Shown here one piece after another: positions 31,064-38,206 of a DNA stretch of 38,206 bases. The translations under genes were made by a program, and so were the position numbers. Source of the stretch: Alphaproteobacteria bacterium. Its GTDB lineage: Bacteria > Pseudomonadota > Alphaproteobacteria > UBA2136 > JAPPOO01. The stretch is from assembly GCA_028817875.1 (NCBI GenBank), contig JAPPOO010000060.1, forward strand, positions 1-38,206. The letters run 5' to 3'. A model generated the notes under the pieces. It ran no database searches and had not been told where the DNA came from. It worked only from the letters and a program-made list of their open reading frames with translations. How positions within the stretch are numbered: position 1 is the stretch's first letter; every line of letters starts with the position of its first letter.

Positions 31064-32893
31064 ATGTTACCGCTTAACCCAGCATACCGAACACATACCT
31101 GCGGCCAGCTTCGTGCCGAACAGGAAGGGGAAACCGTTACCCTAGCAGGTTGGATTTACCGCCAACGCGACCACGGCGGCCTTGCTTTTATTGATTTGCG
31201 GGATAACTACGGTATTACTCAATTGGTTTTTGACCCTGACCATGCTGGCGTACAGATGATTGACCGTGTGACACACTTAAGCTTGGAAAGCGTGATTAAG
31301 GTAACAGGGAAAGTTGTTCACCGCGCTAAAGGACAAATGAACCCCAACATGCCCACAGGTGATATTGAAGTAGATGTAACTGAGCTAGAAGTTCTCTCTG
31401 AGATTGATCAGATTCCTTACAATATTACAGATGATACCGTGCCAGAAGAGATGCGTTTGAAATACCGCTTTATGGACTTACGGACAGAGGGGATGCACGC
31501 CAATATTCACCTGCGGAGCGATGTTATTTCATCTATCCGTGCCCGTATGTGGAAAGAAGGCTTTCGCGAATTTCAAACGCCAATTCTTACGGCTAGCAGC
31601 CCTGAAGGCGCGCGGGACTATTTGGTTCCTAGCCGTAACCACCCCGGTATGTTTTACGCTCTGCCACAGGCGCCTCAACAATTTAAACAGCTGCTGATGA
31701 TTAGCGGCTTTGATAAATACTTCCAAATAGCCCCTTGTTTTAGAGATGAAGACGGGCGTGCCGACCGTACACCAGGGGATTTCTACCAGCTGGATATGGA
31801 AATGAGTTTTGTGACTCAAGAAGATGTTTTTAACCTGAATGAACACGTTGTTGGCGGTGTTTTTGAAGAATTTTTAAATTGGAACGGTAAAAAACGCACT
31901 ATGGACGCAACACCATGGGTACGTATTCCATTTGAAGACTCCATGTTGAAGTACAGCAGCGACAAGCCTGACTTACGGTGCCCGTTAGAAATTATGGATG
32001 TTTCTGACGCCTTCCGTGCATCGGACTTCACTGTGTTCAAAAACATCGTTGAAAACGGTGGCCATGTACGCGCTATTCCCGCCCCTAAAGCGACGGAACA
32101 ATCTCGTAAGTGGTTTGATGACCTTGGCAAATGGGCTCAGAAAGAACTCGGCGCTCCTGCCGCCCCTGGTTATATCAGCTGGACAAAAGAAGGCTACAAA
32201 GGGCCTTTGGCCAAATTCCTTGAGGAAGAGCAACTGCAAACTATGTTTGAGCGAGCAGGCCTTAAACAAGGCGATGTTTTGTTCTTTGTAGCTGCTAAAG
32301 GGAATGATCTTCACAAATTGGCAGGGCCGCTACGTGTTCGCATTGGGGAAGAACTTGGCCTGAACGAAAAAGATGTATTCCGTTTTTGTTGGATTGTTGA
32401 CTTCCCGATGTACGAACTGGACGAAGAGACTGGCAAGATAGACTTTGGTCATAACCCGTTTTCTATGCCGCAAGGAGGTATGGAAGCTTTGGAAAACGAA
32501 GATCCCCTCAAAATTAAGGCATGGCAGTATGACCTTGTGTGTAATGGTTTTGAGCTTTCTTCCGGCGCTATCCGTAACCACAAGCCTGAAATTATGTACA
32601 AAGCATTTGAAATTGCCGGCTACAGCCAAGCTGGCGTTGATGCACGTTTTGGCGGTATGGTACGTGCACTTAAACACGGTGCGCCACCGCACGGCGGTTT
32701 TGCACCGGGAATTGAGAGAATTGTTATGCTTTTGGCAGATGTTCCCAATATTCGTGAAGTGATTGCCTTTCCTGTTACTCAAAAAGGATCAGACCTGATG
32801 ATGGGCGCGCCTGCTCCAGCTACAGACACTCAACTGAAAGAACTTTACCTCACTCACAAAAACCTACCTGTGAAAGAAGAAGACGCGGCGTAA
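31064..32893 (+). CDS. aspS: Aspartyl-tRNA synthetase (bacterial type)
   Basis: 609 residues from the ATG at 31064 (GGAAGA upstream; the longer frame from 30950 has no family match). N-terminal OB-fold anticodon domain ('[24 protein letters not shown]'), class II core with motif 2 '[20 protein letters not shown]' and motif 3 '[13 protein letters not shown]', and the bacterial GAD insert between ('[18 protein letters not shown]'). It charges tRNA(Asp), and in organisms without AsnRS also tRNA(Asn); which applies cannot be told from this window. First gene of aspS-DHFR-TauE on the plus strand. Confidence 0.97.
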   Translation: MLPLNPAYRTHTCGQLRAEQEGETVTLAGWIYRQRDHGGLAFIDLRDNYGITQLVFDPDHAGVQMIDRVTHLSLESVIKVTGKVVHRAKGQMNPNMPTGDIEVDVTELEVLSEIDQIPYNITDDTVPEEMRLKYRFMDLRTEGMHANIHLRSDVISSIRARMWKEGFREFQTPILTASSPEGARDYLVPSRNHPGMFYALPQAPQQFKQLLMISGFDKYFQIAPCFRDEDGRADRTPGDFYQLDMEMSFVTQEDVFNLNEHVVGGVFEEFLNWNGKKRTMDATPWVRIPFEDSMLKYSSDKPDLRCPLEIMDVSDAFRASDFTVFKNIVENGGHVRAIPAPKATEQSRKWFDDLGKWAQKELGAPAAPGYISWTKEGYKGPLAKFLEEEQLQTMFERAGLKQGDVLFFVAAKGNDLHKLAGPLRVRIGEELGLNEKDVFRFCWIVDFPMYELDEETGKIDFGHNPFSMPQGGMEALENEDPLKIKAWQYDLVCNGFELSSGAIRNHKPEIMYKAFEIAGYSQAGVDARFGGMVRALKHGAPPHGGFAPGIERIVMLLADVPNIREVIAFPVTQKGSDLMMGAPAPATDTQLKELYLTHKNLPVKEEDAA

Positions 32894-32908
32894 AAAAGGA
32901 TATATAAA

Positions 32909-33427
32909 ATGAAATCAACACTATACATAGCTAGTTCTATCAATGGATTTATGACTCGCGGCGAAAGCGATTCTGGTTGGGTATCCGATAAAGATGAGGC
33001 TATTTTTGCCGAAACTTGTCAAAAGGTTGGCTGTTTACTGGTTGGCCGCAAAACTTTTGACCAATATCAAGGTGTTGTTTACCCTGTTCCAAATGCTGTA
33101 CATGTTGTTTTGTCTTCTCAAGAAAGAACATCCGACAACCCGAACGTTCATTTTGTTAAAAACCTCGATGAAGCTTTAGCCAAATTTGCAGAACTTGGTT
33201 TTGACCGTTTTGTTGCTGTTGGTGGTGCTCATGTTATTGGTATGTGCATGGAAGCACAGTTGATTGATGAAATCTATTTGAGCATCCACCCGTATGTTTT
33301 TGGTGAGGGTCTTCCTATCTTTAAAGGCTACACTGGGGAAGCCGAGCTTTCCTTTGATGGTATTGAACAGCAACATAAAGAACTTATTTTGCTTAAATAC
33401 ACCGTTACAAACCATAAGGCTGAGTAA
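32909..33427 (+). CDS. Dihydrofolate-reductase-fold protein (RibD C-terminal type)
   Basis: 172 residues. 'MKSTLYIASSINGFMTRGES' (S-x-D/N-G start), 'LLVGRKTFDQY' (V-G-R-x-T-x-x), 'VVLSSQERTSDNPNVHF', 'FVAVGGAHVIG' (G-G nucleotide loop) and 'DEIYLSIHPYVFGEGLPIF' fit the RibD-C/DHFR-like family, stand-alone proteins of about 170-180 residues often annotated as dihydrofolate reductase family. They are NADPH-binding; the substrate of this clade is not known. Fifteen bases after aspS, 7 bases before the permease gene. Confidence 0.85.
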   Translation: MKSTLYIASSINGFMTRGESDSGWVSDKDEAIFAETCQKVGCLLVGRKTFDQYQGVVYPVPNAVHVVLSSQERTSDNPNVHFVKNLDEALAKFAELGFDRFVAVGGAHVIGMCMEAQLIDEIYLSIHPYVFGEGLPIFKGYTGEAELSFDGIEQQHKELILLKYTVTNHKAE

Positions 33428-33434
33428 CTAATTC

Positions 33435-34160
33435 TTGGATATTCTTTCAACTTCCGCTTTATTGATTTATACGGTTGTTGGCTTTACCGCTTGGTTTTCC
33501 GGTATTTTTGGTATGGGTGGTGGCATTATCTTGCTGGCCTTGATGACGCTGTTTGTCCCTGCTGGAGACTTGGTGCCGCTGCACGGTTTGCTTGTTCTTA
33601 CCAGTATTGGTACGCGTGGTGTTATTAATTGGAAACATATCCAGTGGCATTTAGTATGGCAGTGTAGTATTGGGCTGGTTTTTGGCGTTGTTCTTGGTGC
33701 TTCTATTGGCGTTTCCTTGCCTGAATCCGTCTTTTTCATCCTTTTGGGGATGGTTCTTACCTTCGTTGTGTGGTCACCAAAAAACAAGAAGACCAAACTC
33801 CCTCTGCTACCTGCGGGATTTTTGCACGGTATTGTTTCGTCTATGTTTGGTACGGGCGGTGTTCTTCAGGCAATTTTTTCCCGCTTACACCTTACGCGCC
33901 ACCAACTTATTGCAACGTTTGCGGCTGTGATGTGCATGTTGAATATCGGCAAGTTAGCTGCTTTTAGCTTTTACGGCTTTGGCCTTTTGGCTTATATGCC
34001 TGTTTTTGTCATTTCAATCATCCCTGCCCTTATCGGTTCTTACCTTGGTAAATTGTGCCTTGATTGCATCTCTGAGGACACTTTCCGCCTTATTTTTAAA
34101 GGCATTATCACCCTACTCGCCTTACGTCTTATTGTTGTTGGCTTGTGGCAGTTGTTTTAA
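33435..34160 (+). CDS. Sulfite exporter TauE/SafE family permease
   Basis: 241 residues, seven or eight membrane spans. The TauE motif 'GIFGMGGGIILLALMTLFVP' appears in the first span region and again in the second half as 'GIVSSMFGTGGVLQAIF', the internal duplication typical of the family. Members move sulfite, sulfoacetate or other organic anions; no sulfur gene is near. It begins with TTG and no good ribosome binding site, but the preceding gene ends 7 bases before, so reinitiation is likely. Confidence 0.85.
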   Translation: MDILSTSALLIYTVVGFTAWFSGIFGMGGGIILLALMTLFVPAGDLVPLHGLLVLTSIGTRGVINWKHIQWHLVWQCSIGLVFGVVLGASIGVSLPESVFFILLGMVLTFVVWSPKNKKTKLPLLPAGFLHGIVSSMFGTGGVLQAIFSRLHLTRHQLIATFAAVMCMLNIGKLAAFSFYGFGLLAYMPVFVISIIPALIGSYLGKLCLDCISEDTFRLIFKGIITLLALRLIVVGLWQLF

Positions 34161-34161
34161 A

Positions 34162-34614
34162 CTAGAAAATATCGTGTAGGTACATACTATGGGGAAATAC
34201 GAAAATATGTAGATACAGCCATGTTATTGACATGATACGGGCTGGCCATACAATCAGAGGGTAACGCATACCTAAAAAGTAACCGAATAAAATAGCTATG
34301 TTATCGCTGAGTATTCGATTAGACCAATGTTCTACTCCCTGAAACCAATACTCTACACCTTCTCCTGCAAGGCCTGTTTCTAGGTAATGTTCTAACATCT
34401 CCCAGCTGAATGCCAACATAAGTAGTATAGTTATGTGTAATGTGACGACGCTCTTTTTAAAATCACCATTTTGAATATGCAGCGGAGACTGTAAATGCTC
34501 CAGCAAATATCTACTAAAGTAAATTGATAGCATACCTACAGATACTCCACTGAGTATATGTTCTAGCGTCCAAAAATCTAAAAAAGCTATTGTTTTATGT
34601 CCCCATAAAACCAT
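34162..34614 (-). CDS. Hypothetical multi-span membrane protein
   Basis: 150 residues, about four spans ('LEHILSGVSVGMLSIYFSRYL', 'VTLHITILLMLAFSWEMLEHY', 'NRILSDNIAILFGYFLGMRY', 'IMSITWLYLHIFVF'). Several His and Glu residues lie within or at the edges of spans (H-I-L-S-G, E-M-L-E-H-Y-L-E, E-H-W), which could bind metal or protons; this is inference. Convergent to the TauE gene with one base between stops. No family recognised. The spacer 34615-34792 is AT-rich with only a ribosome binding site for the next gene. Confidence 0.6.
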   Translation of the reverse strand: MVLWGHKTIAFLDFWTLEHILSGVSVGMLSIYFSRYLLEHLQSPLHIQNGDFKKSVVTLHITILLMLAFSWEMLEHYLETGLAGEGVEYWFQGVEHWSNRILSDNIAILFGYFLGMRYPLIVWPARIMSITWLYLHIFVFPHSMYLHDIF

Positions 34615-34792
34615 TAAAAAAAATCTTTCAACTTAATTATTAATTTTGCGAAGTCTATATAGATCTCCGTGATGACTCAAGTAAAATAGCTTTTCACAGG
34701 CTCCTTCATACCCCCTACCCTTGTAATTTTGCTCTTTCATCCCATATTTGAAGCAAATTAATCGGAAACATTTTGTTCAATAGGAGTAAATC

Positions 34793-34978
34793 ATGGGCAA
34801 AATTCTTTTTACTGCTGCCATTTTTATGGCAAGCACCAGCCAAGCTATGGCTGACGCTGGTGAATACGATATTGAGTCTTTCTCCTTTAGTGAGACTCAA
34901 CTTATTGTAGCTACTTTGGTTCTATTTTTTGCTGCAATTTTTTACTATCGTTTTTTGCATCCACATCCAGCTGAATAG
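34793..34978 (+). CDS. Small exported membrane protein
   Basis: 61 residues; AGGAG is 8 bases before the ATG. Signal peptide or first span 'ILFTAAIFMASTSQAMADA' is followed by an acidic link (D-A-G-E-Y-D-I-E-S) and a second hydrophobic helix 'LIVATLVLFFAAIFYYRFL' near the C-terminus, ending H-P-H-P-A-E. Likely a single-pass inner-membrane protein with the N-terminus processed. Own terminator follows. Function unknown. Confidence 0.7.
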   Translation: MGKILFTAAIFMASTSQAMADAGEYDIESFSFSETQLIVATLVLFFAAIFYYRFLHPHPAE

Positions 34979-34990
34979 CTGGTTTGCACC

Positions 34991-35029
34991 AAAAGCTCCC
35001 TTGCTTACGCGGGGGGTTTTTGCGTTTTT
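34991..35029 (+). terminator. Terminator after the small membrane protein gene
   Basis: AAAAGCTCCC / GGGGGGTTTT (9 pairs including one G-T, one mismatch) with a 10-base loop, then TTGCGTTTTT, the recurrent tail. The end touches the stop codon of the convergent Xre gene. Confidence 0.75.
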
Positions 35030-35247
35030 CAACTCACGCCTTCATAAAACCACTTTAGTGGTACATCAAATATATGGGCGCAGACGGCAATGGTTTCCGC
35101 GCGCAGCATTTTCTTTTCATTCTCAAAATTATGAAGCTCTGCCGCGCTGACGCCCAAAATACGCGCCAATTGAAACACACTCAAATTGTGCTTTTCCCGC
35201 ATGTACCGCAGGCGTTTACCGGCATGTGGTGGTTTTACTATTTTCAT
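35029..35247 (-). CDS. Small Xre/Cro-type regulator (left of divergent pair)
   Basis: 72 residues from the ATG at 35247. 'AGKRLRYMREKHNLSVFQLARILGVSAAELHNFENEKK' (two parts) is a complete helix-turn-helix; the end 'HIFDVPLKWFYEGVS' echoes the regulator at 24051. A -10-like TATAAA (35262-35257 on the minus strand) with TTACTA 17 bases before would start the message about 3 bases before the ATG, so it is probably leaderless, in line with the missing Shine-Dalgarno. Divergent from another small HTH protein across a 70-base operator-like spacer. Confidence 0.85.
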   Translation of the reverse strand: MKIVKPPHAGKRLRYMREKHNLSVFQLARILGVSAAELHNFENEKKMLRAETIAVCAHIFDVPLKWFYEGVS

Positions 35248-35255
35248 ATTAATCA

Positions 35256-35297
35256 ATTTATAATTGCACACTTATAAGTTAGTAACACATTATAAAT
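35256..35297. promoter_or_regulatory. Operator array between the divergent Xre genes
   Basis: ATTTATAAT (35256-35264) and its exact inverse ATTATAAAT (35289-35297) flank a perfect palindrome ACTTATAAGT (35270-35279). Each carries TTATAA, spaced 14 and 19 bases, so three related sites lie where the two promoters must be. TTGCAC-18-CATTAT (35264-35293) is a possible rightward promoter. Confidence 0.6.
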
Positions 35298-35317
35298 GCA
35301 TAAGTCAATATGGGTAC

Positions 35318-35551
35318 ATGGATAGGAAATGTGCCTATGAAGAAGAAGCGAAGGTTATTGATGCCATTATCGCTGCAATGGAATCTCAAAAGATGAGGCC
35401 CTACAGGCTAGCCATTAAGGCAGGCTTGACCGATACAGGTACGCGCCATGTTCTCAAAAAAACAAACCACCCCACCCTTGCCACCTGCATCATGCTGGCC
35501 GATGCGCTGGATGTGAAGCTGTCCGACCTGTTGAGAGACGTTGGGCTGTAG
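35318..35551 (+). CDS. Small HTH regulator (right of divergent pair)
   Basis: 77 residues from the ATG at 35318; the frame is open to 35264 but that part lies in the operator array. Start 'MDRKCAYEEEAKVIDAIIAAM', then 'RPYRLAIKAGLTDTGTRHVLKKTNHPTLATCIMLADALDVKLSDLL', a Cro/C1-type fold in which the recognition region G-T-R-H-V-L-K-K is unusual. It is a different subgroup from its divergent neighbour. Its TAG overlaps the GTG of the GNAT gene, so the two are coupled. Confidence 0.8.
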   Translation: MDRKCAYEEEAKVIDAIIAAMESQKMRPYRLAIKAGLTDTGTRHVLKKTNHPTLATCIMLADALDVKLSDLLRDVGL

Positions 35552-35859
35552 TGTCGCTTTTAAACTGGCAGCAAGATGACGCTGTGCTTACCGTTCAGGT
35601 TGCAGGGGATGTGGCGGATATTGTGGATATTACCGTGCCTGAAAGTTTACGCCGCCAAGGCGTGGCCACCCACCTGTTACAACAAGCCATGGCTGAGTTG
35701 GTACAGCAGAGTGTGAAGGAACTGTTTTTAGAAGTCCGCACCAGCAACACCCCTGCTATTGGGCTGTACCAAAAACTAGGCGCGATTCACGTTGGCCACC
35801 GCCCCACCTACTACACCAACCCCACAGAAGATGCCGACGTGTATAAAATCACCCTCTAA
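35551..35859 (+). CDS. Short RimI-like GNAT acetyltransferase
   Basis: 102 residues, GTG start overlapping the regulator's stop by one base. 'VDITVPESLRRQGVATHLLQQAM' is the acetyl-CoA loop (R-R-Q-G-V-A), 'LFLEVRTSNTPAIGLYQKLGAIHVG' the second half, as in RimI-type N-acetyltransferases of about 150 residues. The first strands are shortened, so this is a minimal form. Substrate unknown: a ribosomal protein N-terminus, a toxin-type target, or the adjacent regulators are all possible. Ends before the promoter of the next gene. Confidence 0.78.
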   Translation: MSLLNWQQDDAVLTVQVAGDVADIVDITVPESLRRQGVATHLLQQAMAELVQQSVKELFLEVRTSNTPAIGLYQKLGAIHVGHRPTYYTNPTEDADVYKITL

Positions 35860-35871
35860 TACCACTCCCGC

Positions 35872-35900
35872 TTGATTTTTCAACGCATTTAACGTATACA
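35872..35900 (+). promoter_or_regulatory. Promoter of the AP2/HNH-like gene
   Basis: TTGATT (35872-35877), 17-base spacer, TATACA (35895-35900) forming part of GTATAC. Start near 35907, about 49 bases before the ATG. Confidence 0.6.
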
Positions 35901-35955
35901 AAACCAAATACATTCAACTTTTACAACTCCTTAGATCATAAGGAAGGAAAAGCTT

Positions 35956-36585
35956 ATGAAATCTAAACTTTCTCGTGGCTTTAAGCCGCTTATTAACCCA
36001 AAGGATCTTTCTGGCCACAACCACTACCATATTACAGGTAAAGGTGGCGTACGATATACTTGGGTTAAAATATCTGGAAAAAGTCCTCTTGCTGGACATT
36101 ATTTTTTGGTTAGCAGAGATGACTACCGTACGATCATCTCGCAAAGTTCTGCTTGGTGGGCTTCCTATAGCGATACTAAAAAGGTTACTGTTTACGGTAA
36201 TATAGATGACGAAAGGCTCATACTGACTCAACTTATTTGGCAGAAACACCACCCAGATTATCCAACAAACAAAGTTTTTAAAAAAGGGCATGTCTTAGAT
36301 TTCAGACTTCAAAACTTGACCTCTAACCTGCATGCACTACACCAGCAAAAGGATTATGACTCTGGTTATTTTGGCGTTTTCAAAAACGGTACCAAGTGGA
36401 TTGTTAAAGTACCTGTTCAACCAGGTGGTTATAAAGAATTTGGTCCATTTGACGATCCTATAAAAGCCGCTGATAAATATAATAGTTATGTTCGTTTCCT
36501 AAAGCTAATAAATAATAGAAAGGAAAGCCCTGATCCTTACATTAGGGATATTCCTACCAACGAAATACTTAAAGCCGTCGCGTAG
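35956..36585 (+). CDS. AP2-domain protein with HNH-like remnant
   Basis: 209 residues; AAGGAAGGAAAAG precedes the ATG. Residues 136-182, 'SGYFGVFKNGTKWIVKV' then 'FGPFDDPIKAADKYNSYVRFL', follow the AP2 DNA-binding pattern (S-x-Y-x-G-V...W-x-x-x-x-x, then G-x-F-x-x-x-x-x-A-A-x-x-Y). Just before, 'GHVLDFRLQNLTSNLHAL' (111-128) resembles the HNH block of AP2-HNH homing endonucleases (D-H-x-N-G-D-x-x-D-N-R-x-x-N-L), with N120 and N124-L kept but the D-H-x-N part lost. So it is likely a non-cleaving DNA-binding descendant of a homing nuclease, or a phage/mobile remnant. It has its own promoter and a hairpin at its stop codon. AT-rich compared with the housekeeping genes. Confidence 0.65.
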   Translation: MKSKLSRGFKPLINPKDLSGHNHYHITGKGGVRYTWVKISGKSPLAGHYFLVSRDDYRTIISQSSAWWASYSDTKKVTVYGNIDDERLILTQLIWQKHHPDYPTNKVFKKGHVLDFRLQNLTSNLHALHQQKDYDSGYFGVFKNGTKWIVKVPVQPGGYKEFGPFDDPIKAADKYNSYVRFLKLINNRKESPDPYIRDIPTNEILKAVA

Positions 36586-36593
36586 ACGGCTTT
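36571..36593 (+). terminator. Hairpin over the stop codon of the AP2/HNH-like gene
   Basis: AAAGCCGTC-GCGTA-GACGGCTTT, perfect 9-bp stem that includes the TAG stop. No T run beyond the TTT of the stem, so it may be a partial terminator or mRNA-end protector before the next gene at 36644. Confidence 0.55.
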
Positions 36594-36643
36594 AGGCTCT
36601 CAATTCACTTTAATTCAACCGCCCTTTTGGGCAGGAAGGTTTT

Positions 36644-37129
36644 ATGATGACTCAAAACCAAAAGCCTCCTAACTTTGATGACCACATGTGTCTAACGGTA
36701 CCAATTATACCGCCAGCAAAACGACAAGGTATTGTGCACCTTCATACATACACGCATTTGTCGGTTTCTTTTCAGGAAGACAGCCTTGTTTTTGCTCTGA
36801 CTGGTAAGAGTAAGCTACCACCTTTTATTCAGTTGGAAACAAAAGTGGATAAGTTTGCATCCTTTCTATTGGAAGGACTTGCCCCCGATCAGGCTGCTCT
36901 TCTTAGTAGAGAAGAACAGCAAACACCTCCTTCTAGTAAAGGTCAGCAGGCTATTTACTTTGGCTATTATGAAAATGCTGGCAATTCTTTTATTACTTTT
37001 AGTCGTAATAAGCAAAATCTGTTTATAGTTCAAAGGGTATTTATTGTTCGAATCTATAATAGCCTTGTTGTTAACTACTTTCAGGATGGCAAATATCCAT
37101 TACTGCCATTAGATAGTTTATTAATGTGA
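36644..37129 (+). CDS. Hypothetical protein
   Basis: 161 residues; AGGAAGG lies 5-6 bases before the first of two adjacent ATGs. No signal peptide. Mixed alpha/beta: 'GIVHLHTYTHLSVSFQEDSLVFALTG' (strands, in parts), a helical middle ('KVDKFASFLLEGLAPDQAALLS') and a final strand cluster ('LFIVQRVFIVRIYNSLVVNYF'). I recognise no family. Ten bases before the next small gene, so one transcript with it. Confidence 0.55.
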   Translation: MMTQNQKPPNFDDHMCLTVPIIPPAKRQGIVHLHTYTHLSVSFQEDSLVFALTGKSKLPPFIQLETKVDKFASFLLEGLAPDQAALLSREEQQTPPSSKGQQAIYFGYYENAGNSFITFSRNKQNLFIVQRVFIVRIYNSLVVNYFQDGKYPLLPLDSLLM

Positions 37130-37139
37130 GGAGAGGCAT

Positions 37140-37331
37140 ATGTGGTTACTCCTACAAGCTTGTATAGCTTTAGCAATTCTCATATCTGCTAATTTTTTAG
37201 GCAGATACATTATTGCTCTTACTTGGCGTCATTGTATGACTGAGAAACAACGTAAAAACTTTATTGCTTTTATGAGCCTGCGTAAGGAAATGAAGAGAAA
37301 AAGAGACGAACAAAAAAAGAAGAGGCAGTGA
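37140..37331 (+). CDS. Small single-span membrane protein with basic tail
   Basis: 63 residues; GAGGAGAGG before the ATG. N-terminal membrane helix 'WLLLQACIALAILISANFLG', then a basic cytoplasmic tail with R/K-rich end (K-E-M-K-R-K-R-D-E-Q-K-K-K-R-Q). By the positive-inside rule the C-terminus is cytoplasmic. The terminator stem includes its stop codon. Function unknown; co-transcribed with the preceding gene. Confidence 0.6.
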   Translation: MWLLLQACIALAILISANFLGRYIIALTWRHCMTEKQRKNFIAFMSLRKEMKRKRDEQKKKRQ

Positions 37332-37353
37332 CATGCCTCTTTTTTGCGTTTTT
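37321..37353 (+). terminator. Intrinsic terminator after the small membrane gene
   Basis: AGAGGCA-GTGACA-TGCCTCT followed by TTTTTGCGTTTTT. Strong stem, long T tail, recurrent TTGCGTTTTT motif. Confidence 0.92.
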
Positions 37354-37389
37354 TTTACTTTTTTGCGCCAAAATTTACACTTTTTTAAC

Positions 37390-37415
37390 TTCGGATATCA
37401 CTTTTTGATACCGAA
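37390..37415. repeat. Bulged inverted repeat in AT-rich spacer
   Basis: TTCGG-a-TATCA / TGATA-CCGAA with a CTTTT loop. The spacer 37354-37529 is T-rich and otherwise holds only CCTTATTTT / AAAATAAGG inverted copies (37421 and 37485 areas). No gene seen. Confidence 0.45.
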
Positions 37416-37529
37416 TTATTCCTTATTTTGCCTCGTTTATCACTGTTTTTGATGTTTTTTACGTCGAAATTTTTTTGTGGGGAAAAATAAGGATTTTCCA
37501 AAAAACTGCTAACAAATTTTTATGCTATT

Positions 37530-38099
37530 CTAAAACGGCTTAGGAATAATACCGCTCATATTCTGCATAGGCCCTAATGGCGTGTTTTGCTTTTCCATCT
37601 TCTGAATCCGCGGCGTGCCGTTCCACATCTTGTAAACCACTATATTATCTACTAAAACCATCGTGGCCTGAAACGTCCAGCCCTCGGTTTTAGTCTGCTT
37701 TCGGAAACCGAATAAATCCGCGGCGACGCTGCCTGTCCGCTCTTGTCGGATATCTTCTACGTGGGCCACAAGCCCTGTACATTGTTCACGCACCTTCATA
37801 CACTGTTGCACCCCTTCAGGTAAATCTGCTCTGTCAAAAACAGTCCCAAAGCCGCGTACAATATCAACATAGTTTAAAATGCTCACGTTAGGTAACGCCT
37901 GAGGATCAAACCCAAGTTTGTGTAATTCTTCATCCGTCGTAACGCCTGTTTCAACAGAATCATAAGCATTCTTTACCTCTCCGAAGCTTTCCCATTGGGA
38001 TAAGCTGTCACTCACTGTTGTAGGTAAAACTCCTGAACAGCCTGATAAAATAAGCCCCAGACCAATGCCATAAATATAAAAGTGTCTTCGTATTCTCAT
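37530..38099 (-). CDS. Hypothetical lipoprotein
   Basis: 189 residues. Signal peptide 'FYIYGIGLGLILSGC' with lipobox L-S-G-C, so lipid-anchored; S-G follows, giving no Asp retention signal, so outer membrane is likely. 'VKNAYDSVETGVTTDEELHKLGFDP' then 'PNVSILNYVDIVRGF' looks like the G-x-T-x-x-E-(L/V)-x-x-L-G opening of BamE-like (SmpA/OmlA) small lipoproteins, but the rest ('GWTFQATMVLVDNIVVYKMW') is longer and I cannot place the family firmly. It has two cysteines in 'GVQQCMKVREQC'. No terminator seen on its 3' side. Confidence 0.65.
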   Translation of the reverse strand: MRIRRHFYIYGIGLGLILSGCSGVLPTTVSDSLSQWESFGEVKNAYDSVETGVTTDEELHKLGFDPQALPNVSILNYVDIVRGFGTVFDRADLPEGVQQCMKVREQCTGLVAHVEDIRQERTGSVAADLFGFRKQTKTEGWTFQATMVLVDNIVVYKMWNGTPRIQKMEKQNTPLGPMQNMSGIIPKPF

Positions 38100-38206
38100 G
38101 TCATACCCCTCTTTCTACTTATTTATGGCTAAAAACAAGAGCTAGCAGCGGTTTTTCACCAATTTTTACGAAAAAATAAGATTTTACCCTAAAAGAAGCT
38201 TATTTG

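Overview
The window reads as chromosomal DNA of a moderately AT-rich proteobacterium, most likely an alphaproteobacterium. Support: a def-fmt-(GNAT)-truA cluster; an mdh...sucC...sucD block on one strand; tandem YhhQ-type (VUT) transporters; a TlpA-like thioredoxin beside a tiny LptM-like lipoprotein; and an AspRS whose motif 2 resembles the alphaproteobacterial form. I cannot name the order or genus. No rRNA, tRNA, CRISPR, insertion sequence or replication origin was recognised.

Layout. 1-3.0 kb: a gene cut by the window edge, an exported orphan, a large protein with a GH24/T4-lysozyme-like N-terminus, and a PNPOx-like flavoprotein. 3.0-6.0 kb: clpB under a promoter overlapped by a CIRCE-like operator, followed by an unlisted 48-codon gene and its terminator. 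6.0-8.0 kb: a DUF2272 protein and two orphans. 8.0-12.0 kb: a 3-hydroxyacyl-CoA dehydrogenase diverging from def-fmt-GNAT-truA, then an orphan. 12.1-18.5 kb (minus strand): mdh, a deoxyribosyltransferase-like protein, an FMN reductase, two VUT transporters, sucC, a DUF2059 protein and sucD. 18.6-20.4 kb: two divergent Nudix-like proteins. 20.4-24.0 kb: an M48 lipoprotein protease, a short secreted amphipathic peptide, an HdrB/SdhE-like CCG protein, the LptM-like lipoprotein and the TlpA-like protein. 24.0-26.5 kb: an AT-rich stretch of orphan small genes, an Xre regulator and many RNA hairpins. 26.6-31.0 kb: a GT4 glycosyltransferase, trmD, a Cys-rich outer-membrane barrel, rplS and an ankyrin protein. 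31.0-34.2 kb: aspS, a DHFR-fold protein and a TauE-type permease. 34.2-38.2 kb: small membrane genes, a divergent pair of small Xre regulators with a short GNAT, an AP2/HNH-derived protein and a lipoprotein.

Working together: the housekeeping genes cover N-terminal methionine formylation and deformylation (fmt, def), tRNA modification (truA, trmD), translation (rplS, aspS), the lower TCA cycle (mdh, sucCD) and disaggregation (clpB). The accessory parts between them hold the most unusual material: a lambda-like divergent Xre module with dyad operators; a poly-G run in the leader of an outer-membrane protein gene; a 14-base promoter block shared by that gene and the Nudix-like genes; start-adjacent hairpins that bury ribosome binding sites; and a recurrent TTGCGTTTTT tail after terminator stems.

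All function calls are from reading the sequence without database searches. Start sites were moved from the longest ORF when a Shine-Dalgarno match, a promoter or a signal peptide argued for it.
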